Notes under the pieces: generated by a model
What the model was told of the DNA's origin: nothing
Seen by the model: the letters and a program-made list of their open reading frames with translations, nothing else
The model's database searches: none
Part shown: positions 11,329 to 20,472 of the stretch, piece after piece
Layout: every line of letters starts with the position of its first letter
Position numbering within the stretch: the first letter of the stretch is position 1
Position numbers and translations under genes: made by a program
Source: Clostridiales bacterium
GTDB lineage: Bacteria; Bacillota; Clostridia; Saccharofermentanales; Saccharofermentanaceae
Assembly (NCBI GenBank): GCA_017428545.1
Contig: JAFRQR010000035.1
Location: forward strand, 1 to 64,000
DNA: 64,000 nucleotides
Direction of reading: 5' to 3'

Positions 11329-12131
11329 CGAAAGGAAAGTGCTTTTCGAAAATGGATAACACGGAAAAAGAACTTCGCATATGTCATATGTATCCGGATC
11401 TTCTGAATCTCTACGGAGACCGGGGAAATGTCCTGAGCCTGATCAGAAGGGCAGAACTTCGCGGCATCAAGGTCAGACTGGTTCCGGTCTCGATCGGCGA
11501 TGATTTTGATGAGGATGATTTTGATATCGTATTTCTTGGCGGTGGCCAGGATGCGGAGCAGAACGTGATCCGCAGGGATTTCGTGGAAGTAAAGGGACCG
11601 AAGGTCAAAGAAGCCATCGAAAACGGCATGGTATTCCTTTGTATCTGCGGCGGGTATCAGATGCTCGGAAAGTACTACCAGGAGCACGACGGCACGAAGA
11701 TCGAATGTTTAAATGCGATCGATATCTACACGGTCGGCGAAGATGTCCGTTATATCCAGGACACGATCTACGAAGCGGATTTTCTGAAGGAAGATGGTGT
11801 CTCTGACAGTTCCGTGCTTTACGGGTTTGAAAACCACAGCGGAAGAACATATCTGGGGCCTTCCGTAAAACCGATGGCGAAGGTGATTGAGGGCGCCGGA
11901 AATAACGGAAAAGACGGCTACGAAGGCGCGATCTACAAGAACGTATACTGTACATATTCGCACGGAAGTTTCCTGCCGAAGAATCCGCGTATGACGGATC
12001 ATCTCCTGCGGATCGCGCTTAAGCGCAGATACGGAGAAGACTATGAATTGCCGGTTCTTTCGACAGAGAGCGAAGACTTCGCACGTGCGGCTCTTCTGAA
12101 GTATAAGGAAAAGGGAAATACGGCTCCGTAA
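11325..12131 (+). CDS. gatD: Lipid II isoglutaminyl synthase, glutamine amidotransferase GatD
   Basis: GatD supplies ammonia from glutamine to MurT. It is a class I-like glutaminase domain with nucleophile Cys in FLCICGGYQMLG and the catalytic His in YSHGSFLPKNP. The ATG at 11325 is chosen because AAGGA lies nine bases before it and it forms a four-base overlap with murT. A second ATG at 11352 would start just before the conserved ELRICHMYPDLLNLYGDRGN and remains possible. The gene converges on the PAS-GGDEF gene four bases beyond its stop. Confidence 0.9.
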   Translation: MTKGKCFSKMDNTEKELRICHMYPDLLNLYGDRGNVLSLIRRAELRGIKVRLVPVSIGDDFDEDDFDIVFLGGGQDAEQNVIRRDFVEVKGPKVKEAIENGMVFLCICGGYQMLGKYYQEHDGTKIECLNAIDIYTVGEDVRYIQDTIYEADFLKEDGVSDSSVLYGFENHSGRTYLGPSVKPMAKVIEGAGNNGKDGYEGAIYKNVYCTYSHGSFLPKNPRMTDHLLRIALKRRYGEDYELPVLSTESEDFARAALLKYKEKGNTAP

Positions 12132-12135
12132 AAAA

Positions 12136-13086
12136 TCAGGTCGCACGGTCGCGGCCGAGATTTTTCGACGTGTAGAGACGTTCGTCGGCGGTGTGGATCA
12201 GGTCGGCCACATTGCTGCTGTCCTTGTAGCAGGAAATACCCATACTTGCCGTAAGACGGACCGGAGATGATCTTTCATCTAAGAGGATCGGAGCCTCGGA
12301 AAGTGCCAGACGGACACGCTCGGCCTGCTTTTTTGCACCTTTTAAAGGAGTGTCCGGAAGAAGCATCATGAATTCGTCCCCGCCGATACGGAAGACCATG
12401 TCGGACTTTCTGCACTGGGATGTGAGGATGCCTGCAACGAGACGCAAAACGTCATCACCTTTGTTGTGGCCGTAATCGTCATTGATCTTCTTGAAGAAGT
12501 CGATATCCAGTGAGATCAGAGAGAATGTATCGTCCGGATCATTCTTCTTTTTGTAGTTTCTGCGGTCATACTGAGAAGCGGTCTTCTCGATCATTTCGTA
12601 GAAATAGCGGCGGTTGAAAAGTCCCGTCAGATCGTCGACCTGCGACAGTCTCTTCAGTTTTTCATTCGTGCGGCTCAGCTCCTCTTCCACGATCTTAAGC
12701 GCGGTGATGTTACGGCTGATGCCCCAGGTGCCGATCACTTTGTCGTTTTCATCGATGATCGGGTATTTCGAAGCGGAATACCAGACGACGGAACCGTCGG
12801 GTTTTTCGAGTCTTTCGGTATTGGAAATGAGAGGGATACGGGTCTCCATGATCTCCATCTCTTCTCTTCTGGCACGTGTGGCGAAATCTTTCGGGAAGAA
12901 GTCGGCATCCGTTTTTCCTGCCATTTCTCGCGGGTCACTGACACCGAACTGCGCAGCATGGGCACGGTTATTCCAGACGAAACGGGAGTGGGCATCTTTG
13001 AAGTAAATGGTATCGCTGGAATAGTCACGGATGACTTCCAGGATCTTCTCGTTGGAAAAGTTAGGATCCAATTTTTTCTTAGCCAT
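12136..13086 (-). CDS. PAS-GGDEF diguanylate cyclase
   Basis: This predicted soluble sensor makes cyclic di-GMP. A PAS domain spans residues 15-130 (YFKDAHSRFVWNN to GTWGISRNITALK). A short helical linker leads to a GGDEF domain (DDLTGLFNRRYFYE, LDIDFFKKINDDYGH, RIGGDEFMMLLP) with an intact GGDEF loop. No EAL domain or membrane segment is present. GGAG precedes the ATG. A second protein of the same design at 33803-34777 has a degenerate active site, so the pair may have diverged in function. Confidence 0.88.
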   Translation of the reverse strand: MAKKKLDPNFSNEKILEVIRDYSSDTIYFKDAHSRFVWNNRAHAAQFGVSDPREMAGKTDADFFPKDFATRARREEMEIMETRIPLISNTERLEKPDGSVVWYSASKYPIIDENDKVIGTWGISRNITALKIVEEELSRTNEKLKRLSQVDDLTGLFNRRYFYEMIEKTASQYDRRNYKKKNDPDDTFSLISLDIDFFKKINDDYGHNKGDDVLRLVAGILTSQCRKSDMVFRIGGDEFMMLLPDTPLKGAKKQAERVRLALSEAPILLDERSSPVRLTASMGISCYKDSSNVADLIHTADERLYTSKNLGRDRAT

Positions 13087-13223
13087 AAATGAAGCTCCTT
13101 ACCATTCTCTTTTCCTAAACCGTCTTCTAATTACTTCCAAATAGTACGTTTTCTCCCACGTTTCACATTATCTCAAAAAAAATGGAAAAAAGAAATAGAG
13201 AAAAGCATTTCTTCGCGGTTTCT

Positions 13224-13231
13224 GCTATACT
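13224..13231 (+). promoter_or_regulatory. Extended -10 promoter for the LeuA-family gene
   Basis: GCTATACT, preceded by T, forms an extended -10 (TGCTATACT) 33 bases upstream of the ATG, the same spacing as at the sortase gene. No good -35 box is seen. Confidence 0.45.
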
Positions 13232-13264
13232 GTGACTGTAATTTTATGAGAAAACGGTGACCTT

Positions 13265-14806
13265 ATGAAGTTGGAAATCATGGATACCACCCTTCGGGAT
13301 GGTGAACAGACCCCGGGAGTTTCATTTTCTCCCAGTGAAAAATTAAGTATTGCCAAGATCCTTCTTGACGAAGTCAAAGTAGACAGGGTCGAGGTCACTT
13401 CCGCACGCATCTCCGACGGCGATTTTGAAGCGCTCCAGCGTATCACTGCATGGGCAAAAGGAAAGGGTTATCTCGATAAGGTCGAGGTACTCGCTTTTGT
13501 CGACCGCGGGCACTCGCTTTCCTGGATCGAAAATGCCGGCGGACGCGTGATCAATCTCCTTTGCAAAAGCTCTCTTCACCACCTCACCGCGCAGCTCGGA
13601 AAGACACCGGAGCAGCACGTCGGCGAGATCAGAAGAGTCATTGAAGATGCAGCCTTCCGCGACATGAAGGTCAACGTTTATCTGGAAGACTGGTCCAATG
13701 GTGTCCAGACCGATTTTGAATATGTAAAGATGCTCGTTTCCGAGATCTCCGTACTTCCGGTCGAAAGGATCATGCTGGCAGATACCTTAGGTGTTCTGAC
13801 ACCGGATATGACTTACGAATATGTCGGCAAGATGGTCTCTCTTTTCCCGGAGGTACACTTTGATTTTCATGCACATAACGACTACGATATGTCGGTCGGA
13901 AATACCATCATGGCCGTAAAGGCAGGCGCCAAGGGCGTTCACGTTACCGTTAACGGGCTGGGCGAGCGCGCGGGCAATGCGCCTCTGGCTTCGATCGTCG
14001 GCGCCGTTTCCGACTTCTGCGACAAAAGATCGATCGACGTCAATGAAACGGCACTCGAGCACGTCAGTAAGATGGTCGAGTCCTTTTCGGGCATGCGTAT
14101 CCCGAAGAACCAGCCGATCACGGGAGCTTCCGTATTTACACAGACCTGCGGCGTTCACGCGGATGGCGACACGAAGGATTCTCTTTATTGCAATAAGCTG
14201 GCGCCGGAGCGTTTCGGACGTATGCGCCAGTACGCGCTCGGCAAATCCAGCGGACGCGCGAGCATCGCGAAAAACTTAGAAGAGATCGGACTGAATCTGG
14301 ATCAGGATTCTCTGGAAAAAGTTACGGCCCGTATCGTAGAGATGGGCGATAACAAAGAGAGCATCATGACGGATGAACTCCCGTATATCGTTGCCGACGT
14401 TCTCGGTAAAGGCAACGGCGAGTCGAACGTTAAGATCCTGAACTACTACGTCTGCCACGCAAGAGACTTAAAGCCTGTAGCAACGATGCGGATCCAGATC
14501 GACGATAAAGTACACGAAGCAAGCGCATCCGGTGAAGGTCAGTTCGACGCCTTCATGAGAGCACTTCAGAAGATCTACCAGCAGTTCGGAAGGACTCTCC
14601 CGTTCTTCGCCGACTATACCGTTACGATCCCGCCGGGAGGCCGTACGAACGCCTTCGTCGAGAGTGTTATCACATGGCGCGACGGCGAGCACGAGTTTAA
14701 GACCAGAGGTCTCGACAGAGATCAGGTCGCAGCGGCGATCAAGGCCACGGCAAAGATGCTCAACATCATCTATGAGCAGGAGCAGCTGAACGAGCAGGGA
14801 TCATAA
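13265..14806 (+). CDS. LeuA-family 2-acyl-synthase (isopropylmalate or citramalate synthase-like)
   Basis: This HMGL-like enzyme condenses acetyl-CoA with a 2-oxo acid. The catalytic TIM barrel starts with MDTTLRDGEQTPGV; the metal-binding HAHND motif is near residues 202-206 and GLGERAGNAPL near 231. A C-terminal allosteric (LeuA dimer) domain follows residue 390. At 513 residues it matches the short LeuA types. Substrate choice among 2-oxoisovalerate (leucine pathway), pyruvate (citramalate) and others cannot be read from sequence. No other leu genes are adjacent. Confidence 0.8.
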   Translation: MKLEIMDTTLRDGEQTPGVSFSPSEKLSIAKILLDEVKVDRVEVTSARISDGDFEALQRITAWAKGKGYLDKVEVLAFVDRGHSLSWIENAGGRVINLLCKSSLHHLTAQLGKTPEQHVGEIRRVIEDAAFRDMKVNVYLEDWSNGVQTDFEYVKMLVSEISVLPVERIMLADTLGVLTPDMTYEYVGKMVSLFPEVHFDFHAHNDYDMSVGNTIMAVKAGAKGVHVTVNGLGERAGNAPLASIVGAVSDFCDKRSIDVNETALEHVSKMVESFSGMRIPKNQPITGASVFTQTCGVHADGDTKDSLYCNKLAPERFGRMRQYALGKSSGRASIAKNLEEIGLNLDQDSLEKVTARIVEMGDNKESIMTDELPYIVADVLGKGNGESNVKILNYYVCHARDLKPVATMRIQIDDKVHEASASGEGQFDAFMRALQKIYQQFGRTLPFFADYTVTIPPGGRTNAFVESVITWRDGEHEFKTRGLDRDQVAAAIKATAKMLNIIYEQEQLNEQGS

Positions 14807-14884
14807 TAGACGCATCTGCTGACGGTTTTGAAAAGATTCGTCAACAGTTGCGGCAACAGCCTGCACCTCGACCCTCGACATGTA

Positions 14885-16483
14885 TTATCTGGCGAAGTAC
14901 TTAAAGAAGACCGAATCCTCGTAATCGTACACGAAGAACTGATTTTTTACGGTCTTAAGTTCGGAGGCATGTTTGATGTTGCCGAAAGATCCGATCAGGT
15001 CTTTTTCCGCAATAACAGTCTCATCTGTGAACGGCATCGGATATGAGGTAAGTGATGAGTAGAGGATGTAGTTTCCCGGCGTGTACGCGGCGATGACCAT
15101 CAGGATAAGAACGAGTCTTCCCGCAATTGCTTTTTTCAGTTCGAGCTTTTTTTCTCTGCACATCTCGAAATTGTCGGTGACGAACATGACGACATAAAGA
15201 CCGATCATGAACATCGGCGCCATGCTGCCTCTCATCAGAAAATCGTTCGCGATACTGATCTTATAGACCGGCAATATCAAAAGCGTGATAAACGCGGTCC
15301 AGAGCATCGGATCTTTCTTGTGTTTTCTGATGATCAGAATAAACCAGAGAACGAAGTCGAAGAGGATGAACATGATATAGTCCTTAAGCAGATGAAGAGG
15401 AGTATAGAAATTCCAGATGAATCCGTCCGCGCCGGTGGCATTCGGATTCGCGGTATAAAGCGAACCGAAAAGCACCAGACAGATGACCGGCGGGATGATA
15501 TTCTGCGGAGTCAGAAGCGTTTTCAGGATCGGTTTACAGGCAGATGATTTTCCCGTTTCGCCATAGGTGTTTCTGCTCGTCATGATGATCTTGCAGACGC
15601 ACATCGGAAGGATGCCGATCGTGGCCCACGGCGAATAGCAGAACATCAGACCGCCCAGAAGACCGATGCTTCTGCCGTTCGGGGCAAGCAGAAGAAGTGT
15701 CGTGATCATCCAGCCCGGGATACTCTGATTAAATACATTCATGATCTGGAAAAAGTTGCTGTGGATGTAAAGGTGATCGGTCCATCCTTCCCAGGTGGTC
15801 CCCGTTCCGGTGATCCTGTTGAATACGTACGGAATGACATCGAATCCGGCGAACAGGATCAGGCAGAAAAACAGCATCTTCGACGAGCGTTTATAAATCA
15901 GGCAGGCGCCGAGAGAAACGAGGAACAGTCCGATGCCCGTCCACACGAAAAGCACTATTCTTGCGGCCATAAGACCGAAGAGTTTTCCGAAAAGCGCCGG
16001 TATCATCCAGAACGTAAAGTAGTAGGCAAACGCTGCAGATCCGGAGCCGAGATTTGCCGCGACGGTGGGATTCTGCTGTGTGGAGAAATCGTAGATAACG
16101 GGCCACTTATACTCGACCAGATCATTGAGGATCGCGTATCTGACGCGGTGGTCGGCCGAGCAGCTTCCGAATTCGCTGACACCTCCCCAGTAAAGAAGGA
16201 TCGGGATCAGGACAATAACAAAGATCAGATAAGAAGGATTGATGGTTATCGATCTTTCGGATTCCTTCAGCGAAACGGGGTCCTTTTTCATGCTCCGCAT
16301 GGTAAGGTAAACAGCGCCGATCATGGCTACAGAAAAAAGGATGGCCCAATGGATCTTCAAGTACCCGGCAAAGAAGATCACGACCGGAAGCGCCAGATAG
16401 ATAAGCGCTGCCAGATAGAAACTTTTTACGCTGATGGATAAATTATGACGGCGTTTTTCTTTAAGGATACTGTCTTCCAGCAT
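14885..16483 (-). CDS. Polytopic membrane protein, unrecognised (possibly GT-C-like)
   Basis: A 532-residue protein with about 10-12 hydrophobic segments. The first large loop after a transmembrane helix contains GSCSADHRVRYAILNDL, where charged residues follow the first external segment. That arrangement recalls GT-C glycosyltransferases, but no family is recognised with certainty. The ATG at 16483 has GGAGG seven bases before it. A GTG at 16501 that overlaps the upstream stop is less likely. It lies 14 bases after the MurD-CapA fusion and is probably cotranscribed with it, which suggests an envelope role. Confidence 0.6.
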   Translation of the reverse strand: MLEDSILKEKRRHNLSISVKSFYLAALIYLALPVVIFFAGYLKIHWAILFSVAMIGAVYLTMRSMKKDPVSLKESERSITINPSYLIFVIVLIPILLYWGGVSEFGSCSADHRVRYAILNDLVEYKWPVIYDFSTQQNPTVAANLGSGSAAFAYYFTFWMIPALFGKLFGLMAARIVLFVWTGIGLFLVSLGACLIYKRSSKMLFFCLILFAGFDVIPYVFNRITGTGTTWEGWTDHLYIHSNFFQIMNVFNQSIPGWMITTLLLLAPNGRSIGLLGGLMFCYSPWATIGILPMCVCKIIMTSRNTYGETGKSSACKPILKTLLTPQNIIPPVICLVLFGSLYTANPNATGADGFIWNFYTPLHLLKDYIMFILFDFVLWFILIIRKHKKDPMLWTAFITLLILPVYKISIANDFLMRGSMAPMFMIGLYVVMFVTDNFEMCREKKLELKKAIAGRLVLILMVIAAYTPGNYILYSSLTSYPMPFTDETVIAEKDLIGSFGNIKHASELKTVKNQFFVYDYEDSVFFKYFAR

Positions 16484-16497
16484 TATTTGCCTCCGAG

Positions 16498-18885
16498 TCA
16501 CTTTCCGGACCCCGGATCTTCCTTCCGGCTACTAAGATCTGGGATCTGGTCACGGATATACTTGACGATATCCTGCATCTTGCTTTGTTTCCAGGCTTCA
16601 TCTTTTTCCTTTTCCGCCAGAGGGCAGAGGATAAAGAAATCTAAAGTCTCGCCCGGGACTCTTCCGGTCCGGAGAGGCTCTTCGAAATGCGCCTTCCACT
16701 CTTCTTCGGTCGCATCCTTAAAACGCTTCGGGTCGAGATATCTCATCTGACGGCGTGTCGCGGCGATATGCATCTTTGCCGAAAGCGGCGACAGGAGTTT
16801 ATATTCTTCTTCCGGAACATCCTGGAAGATGACGGGCAGTTCTCCGAGGTCGACATGGTCTTTATCGCGCAGAATATCGATACCGTAAGGGGTGAACGAG
16901 AAACTGCTTTCGGACAGCTTAATGGAAAGGAGAAGTCCTTTTTCCGTATTGTACTGAGAGCGCTGATAATCGGTGTCGAAGATGAAGTTGCCGAGCGAAT
17001 AGAAGATGGCTTTATCGCCGACCATCTCGTAATTCATCGGGACGTGCGGGTGATGCGAAACGACGATGTCCGCGCCCATCTCGAGATACAGGTGATATCT
17101 GTCTCTGGTGTACGGCGACGGAAGCGGTGTGAATTCTTCGCCCGCATGTGCGACGACAATGCACCAGCGGCAGGTTTTTTTGATCTCGGTTATTGCTTCT
17201 TGGATCGCATCCAGATCGCTCCAGCTGAAGCAGCCGGCTTCGTCTTCCGTTGCTTTTCGGCAGGCGCGCTGATAACCGACACCGAACATGCCGATTCCGC
17301 CGGCTTCGGGAAGGGTGAGGATCTTTCTGGCCTGATCGATATTCATGCCGGCACCGATGGTCCTGATACCGCGCTTTTTAGCTTCTTTCAGCGTCGACGC
17401 GATGCCTTCCTCGCCTGCGTCTTTGATGTGGTTATTACAGATATTCCAGATATCACAGTGATTTTCTAAAAGAAAATCGGCGACGGCCGGCTCCATGAAA
17501 TGCAGAAGCTGCTTCGCGCCTTCATTGACTTCGTTCTTCGGACATTCCATGATCGGACCTTCGACATTGGCGATCACGTGGTCGGCAAAAGAAAGGACGT
17601 CTTTAACACGTTTTGACAGAAGCCCCGGGTCTTCCCACTTGTGATCCATATAGCGGTCGAATCCGATATCTCCGGTAAAGACGAGCGTCGTCTCGCCTTT
17701 TACGAGCTGGCAGAACTTTTCGCCACGAGCTTCGAAATCCTTGAAATGCGTATAGGACGCGGCGGCAGGTGACATGATGCAGGCTTTTCCCTTCGGGGTG
17801 ATTTTTCTGGCCATATCGACAGATTCTTTAATATCGGAAACGAGGTGGCAGTAAGGAAGTTCACCGACCTCATCATAGATGCGTTTGCCGCTTTCATAGG
17901 CACAGATGTACTGATACTCCGGATGCTCTTTGATGAAGGCAATGAGCGTGGTGTAGTCGATACCTCTATCCATGCCGCCGATCAGAAGAGTTCCTGTGTT
18001 CCCGATGCTGGTCGCAGCCTGAATCGTTGCCTGCGGGATCGTGGAGATCGAGTCGTTATAAAAGTCGATACCGTCGAAATTTCCGACGAACTCCAGGCGG
18101 TGGTGAAGACCGGTAAAGGTCTCGATACTCTTTTTTACCTTCTGCGGATCAAGTCCCAGAACTTCCGTGCAGATGCGGTAAACGAAAGTGGCGTTGAACC
18201 GGTTATGTGCGCCCTGAAGCTTCATATTGAAATCCATCGATGAATTAAAATCCAGCCTCGTCTTTTTTGCTTTTGTATCGATCTCCGGAACATCATTTCC
18301 GTAGAAAAGATAATCGTCCGGCCCCTGGTGGATCGTGATGTTTTTCTTCGCGTTGAAGTAATTCTCCATCGTGATATACCTGTCGAGATGATCCTCATAC
18401 AGATTGAGGAAAACGGCGATATGCGGAGAAAACTCGAGATCCGAGAGTTGGTGACACGATAGCTCGTAAACGATCAGAGTATCGTTTCCGATCTCGTCAT
18501 AGTAGTCAAAGCAGGGAAGTCCGATATTTCCACAGAGGATCGCGTTGCCGTCTCTTAGGTCATGAAGGACGTGATAGAGCAGGGAAGAAGTAGTGCTTTT
18601 GCCTTTGGTACCGGTGATACCGATGATCTTTTGGCCGAATTCTTCCATGAAAAGCCTGGTCTGGGAAATATACTTCGGTTCATCCACGTGGGTGATGATG
18701 CCCGGACTTTTCAGAATGTAGTCAAAATCACATGCACGCTTCAAGATCTCCTCTTCCGTACCCTCGACCATCTCAAAGGTGCTGCCCGGGCAGTGCTCCA
18801 GGAGGAACTTCCCGGAAGACTTTCCTTCTCTTCCTTTTCCCCAGATGAGGATGCGTTTGTTATTCAGCTTTTCCGTGATCTTCAT
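16498..18885 (-). CDS. MurD-like ligase fused to a CapA-type domain
   Basis: Residues 1-395 or so form a full MurD-type Mur ligase. They include the N-domain nucleotide loop ILIWGKGREGKSSG, ATP motif GITGTKGKSTTSS, EDHLDRY, FYNDSISTIPQ and LLIGGMDRGIDY. From about residue 400, FTGDIGFDRYMDH, NVEGP, ICNNHIKDAG, SHHPHVPMNYE and FYSLGNFIFD identify a CapA/PgsA metallophosphoesterase-like domain linked to poly-gamma-glutamate capsules. Each half is normally a separate protein. GGAG precedes the ATG. It could be the cell's MurD with an added domain, or a specialised amino-acid ligase. A membrane-protein gene follows. Confidence 0.85.
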   Translation of the reverse strand: MKITEKLNNKRILIWGKGREGKSSGKFLLEHCPGSTFEMVEGTEEEILKRACDFDYILKSPGIITHVDEPKYISQTRLFMEEFGQKIIGITGTKGKSTTSSLLYHVLHDLRDGNAILCGNIGLPCFDYYDEIGNDTLIVYELSCHQLSDLEFSPHIAVFLNLYEDHLDRYITMENYFNAKKNITIHQGPDDYLFYGNDVPEIDTKAKKTRLDFNSSMDFNMKLQGAHNRFNATFVYRICTEVLGLDPQKVKKSIETFTGLHHRLEFVGNFDGIDFYNDSISTIPQATIQAATSIGNTGTLLIGGMDRGIDYTTLIAFIKEHPEYQYICAYESGKRIYDEVGELPYCHLVSDIKESVDMARKITPKGKACIMSPAAASYTHFKDFEARGEKFCQLVKGETTLVFTGDIGFDRYMDHKWEDPGLLSKRVKDVLSFADHVIANVEGPIMECPKNEVNEGAKQLLHFMEPAVADFLLENHCDIWNICNNHIKDAGEEGIASTLKEAKKRGIRTIGAGMNIDQARKILTLPEAGGIGMFGVGYQRACRKATEDEAGCFSWSDLDAIQEAITEIKKTCRWCIVVAHAGEEFTPLPSPYTRDRYHLYLEMGADIVVSHHPHVPMNYEMVGDKAIFYSLGNFIFDTDYQRSQYNTEKGLLLSIKLSESSFSFTPYGIDILRDKDHVDLGELPVIFQDVPEEEYKLLSPLSAKMHIAATRRQMRYLDPKRFKDATEEEWKAHFEEPLRTGRVPGETLDFFILCPLAEKEKDEAWKQSKMQDIVKYIRDQIPDLSSRKEDPGSGK

Positions 18886-19024
18886 GTGAATGACTCCTTA
18901 CATATGCAAACACATTTTACCAAATTTTCAAATAATGGTGAGTATTTTTCAGATCTCCTGTCATTAATAAGTGAATGCAATAATTTGACCCAGATACTTG
19001 CCATACGAATCTGGAATGTGAGGT

Positions 19025-19036
19025 GGGGGATCCCCC
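19025..19036. repeat. GC-rich palindrome upstream of the MurD-CapA gene
   Basis: GGGGGATCCCCC is a perfect 12-bp palindrome followed by GGTCCCCC. It lies in the 195-bp gap between the MATE gene and the MurD-CapA gene, both read leftward. It could form a hairpin in the transcript but lacks an adjacent T-tract. Confidence 0.4.
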
Positions 19037-19080
19037 GGTCCCCCGCTGTCTCCCTGCTCCTGTGGACCACGGAAAAGCAG

Positions 19081-20472
19081 TTAAGTACCCGCTGCTTCCG
19101 TGGTTCCTTTTTTCATCTTTCTCCAGATGGTGAAATACATTGTGGTAAAGCAGATGCTTGCCCCGAGCATCTGGCTTAGGAATTCCGCCCAGAATACGCC
19201 GTCGACGCCCATGCCGATATTCGGAAGAAGAAGCGTCAGGGGAGTGACCAGAAGGATCTTCCGGAGCATGGAAAAGAACAGGGCATGTTTCGGATAATTC
19301 AGAGCCACAAAGGTGGTCTGGCCGCTCATCTGAAGTGCCATGAACGGGAATGCGCCGAAGTAGATGCGGGCGCAGTGGACAGTCAGGCGGATCAGTTCTT
19401 CGTCATCGGAAAAGATACGGAAAACAGGTCCCGGAATAAAGAGCATCGCCAGCCACAAAATGACGTTGACGATAAGGCCGCTGACGAAGATGAAACGGAT
19501 ACATTCGGAGACGCGTTTGTTTTGTTTGGCTCCGTAGTTATAGCTCATGACATTCTGGCCTGCGGCAGTAACTCCGCTGTTCGGAAGGCTCATGATCTCT
19601 CTTACCGAATTGGCAAGACTCATCGCGCCGACATACAGGGTCCGGAGGTCTCCGCCGAAACTCTTGAGCATGATGTTGACGACAGCCTGCGTCATGCTGG
19701 TCGTGACCTTAAACGTAAATCCGGTCGCGCCGAGTTTTATAAGTCCCGGCAGCTGCTTCTTGTCGATGAGAAGGCGCTTCAGACGAAGAGGGGGTCTTTT
19801 GCTGCAAAGGAAGAGGACGACCCAAAGGGCGCTCGCGCTCTGGGAAATGACCGTCGCGAGGGCCGCACCACGGATGCCCATATCGAATACAAAGATAAAA
19901 AGCGGGTCGAGCGCGATATTCAATACGGCGCCGAGAACGACCGTGGACATGCCGATCTTCGGAAATCCCTGCGCCGTGATAAAAGGGTTCATGCCGAGAC
20001 TGATCAGGACGGGGACCGTTCCGATCACGTAGATGCGGAAATAATCGACCGCATAAGGAAGCGAAGATTCATCCCCGCCGAGGATCTCGAGGATCCATGG
20101 AGCGATGGCAAAAAGAAGAACGGTCAGGACCGCTCCGATGATCAGAAGAAGTGTAAAGGACGTTGCCATCATGCGCTCTGCTTTTCCGTCTTTATGCTCG
20201 CCTCTGGCGATCGTGGCAAGGGTGGTGCCGCCGGTGCTGCAGAGATTGGCAAAGGCGCTTATGAAAGTAATCAGCGGAAAGCACACGCCGAGGCCCGTGA
20301 TGGCGAGTGTGCCGGTTTCTCCCATGTGCCCGATATAGGCTCTGTCGACGATATTATAAAGAACGACGACCATCTCGGCCAGCATGATCGGAAGGCCGAG
20401 TTTTAAGATCAGTACGGGCACACTTCCCTTGGAGAAGTCGCCTTGTTTACTCTTTATATCTGCTGTACTCAT
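19081..20472 (-). CDS. MATE-family efflux transporter
   Basis: A 463-residue protein with about 12 membrane segments in two similar halves. Typical MATE sequence is visible: LILKLGLPIMLAEMVVVLYN, NIVDRAYIGHMG and a large central block of short helices. The family exports cationic drugs or metabolites using ion gradients; the substrate here is unknown. The ATG overlaps the stop of the CDF gene by four bases, so translation is probably coupled. A hairpin (ACCACGGAA against TTCCGTGGT) spans the stop codon and may stabilise or end the transcript. Confidence 0.9.
   Translation of the reverse strand: MSTADIKSKQGDFSKGSVPVLILKLGLPIMLAEMVVVLYNIVDRAYIGHMGETGTLAITGLGVCFPLITFISAFANLCSTGGTTLATIARGEHKDGKAERMMATSFTLLLIIGAVLTVLLFAIAPWILEILGGDESSLPYAVDYFRIYVIGTVPVLISLGMNPFITAQGFPKIGMSTVVLGAVLNIALDPLFIFVFDMGIRGAALATVISQSASALWVVLFLCSKRPPLRLKRLLIDKKQLPGLIKLGATGFTFKVTTSMTQAVVNIMLKSFGGDLRTLYVGAMSLANSVREIMSLPNSGVTAAGQNVMSYNYGAKQNKRVSECIRFIFVSGLIVNVILWLAMLFIPGPVFRIFSDDEELIRLTVHCARIYFGAFPFMALQMSGQTTFVALNYPKHALFFSMLRKILLVTPLTLLLPNIGMGVDGVFWAEFLSQMLGASICFTTMYFTIWRKMKKGTTEAAGT

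Noticed and set aside
19285..20406. A 373-codon frame opposite the MATE gene
   Set aside because: The product is highly charged and featureless, while the minus strand encodes a clear 12-helix transporter.
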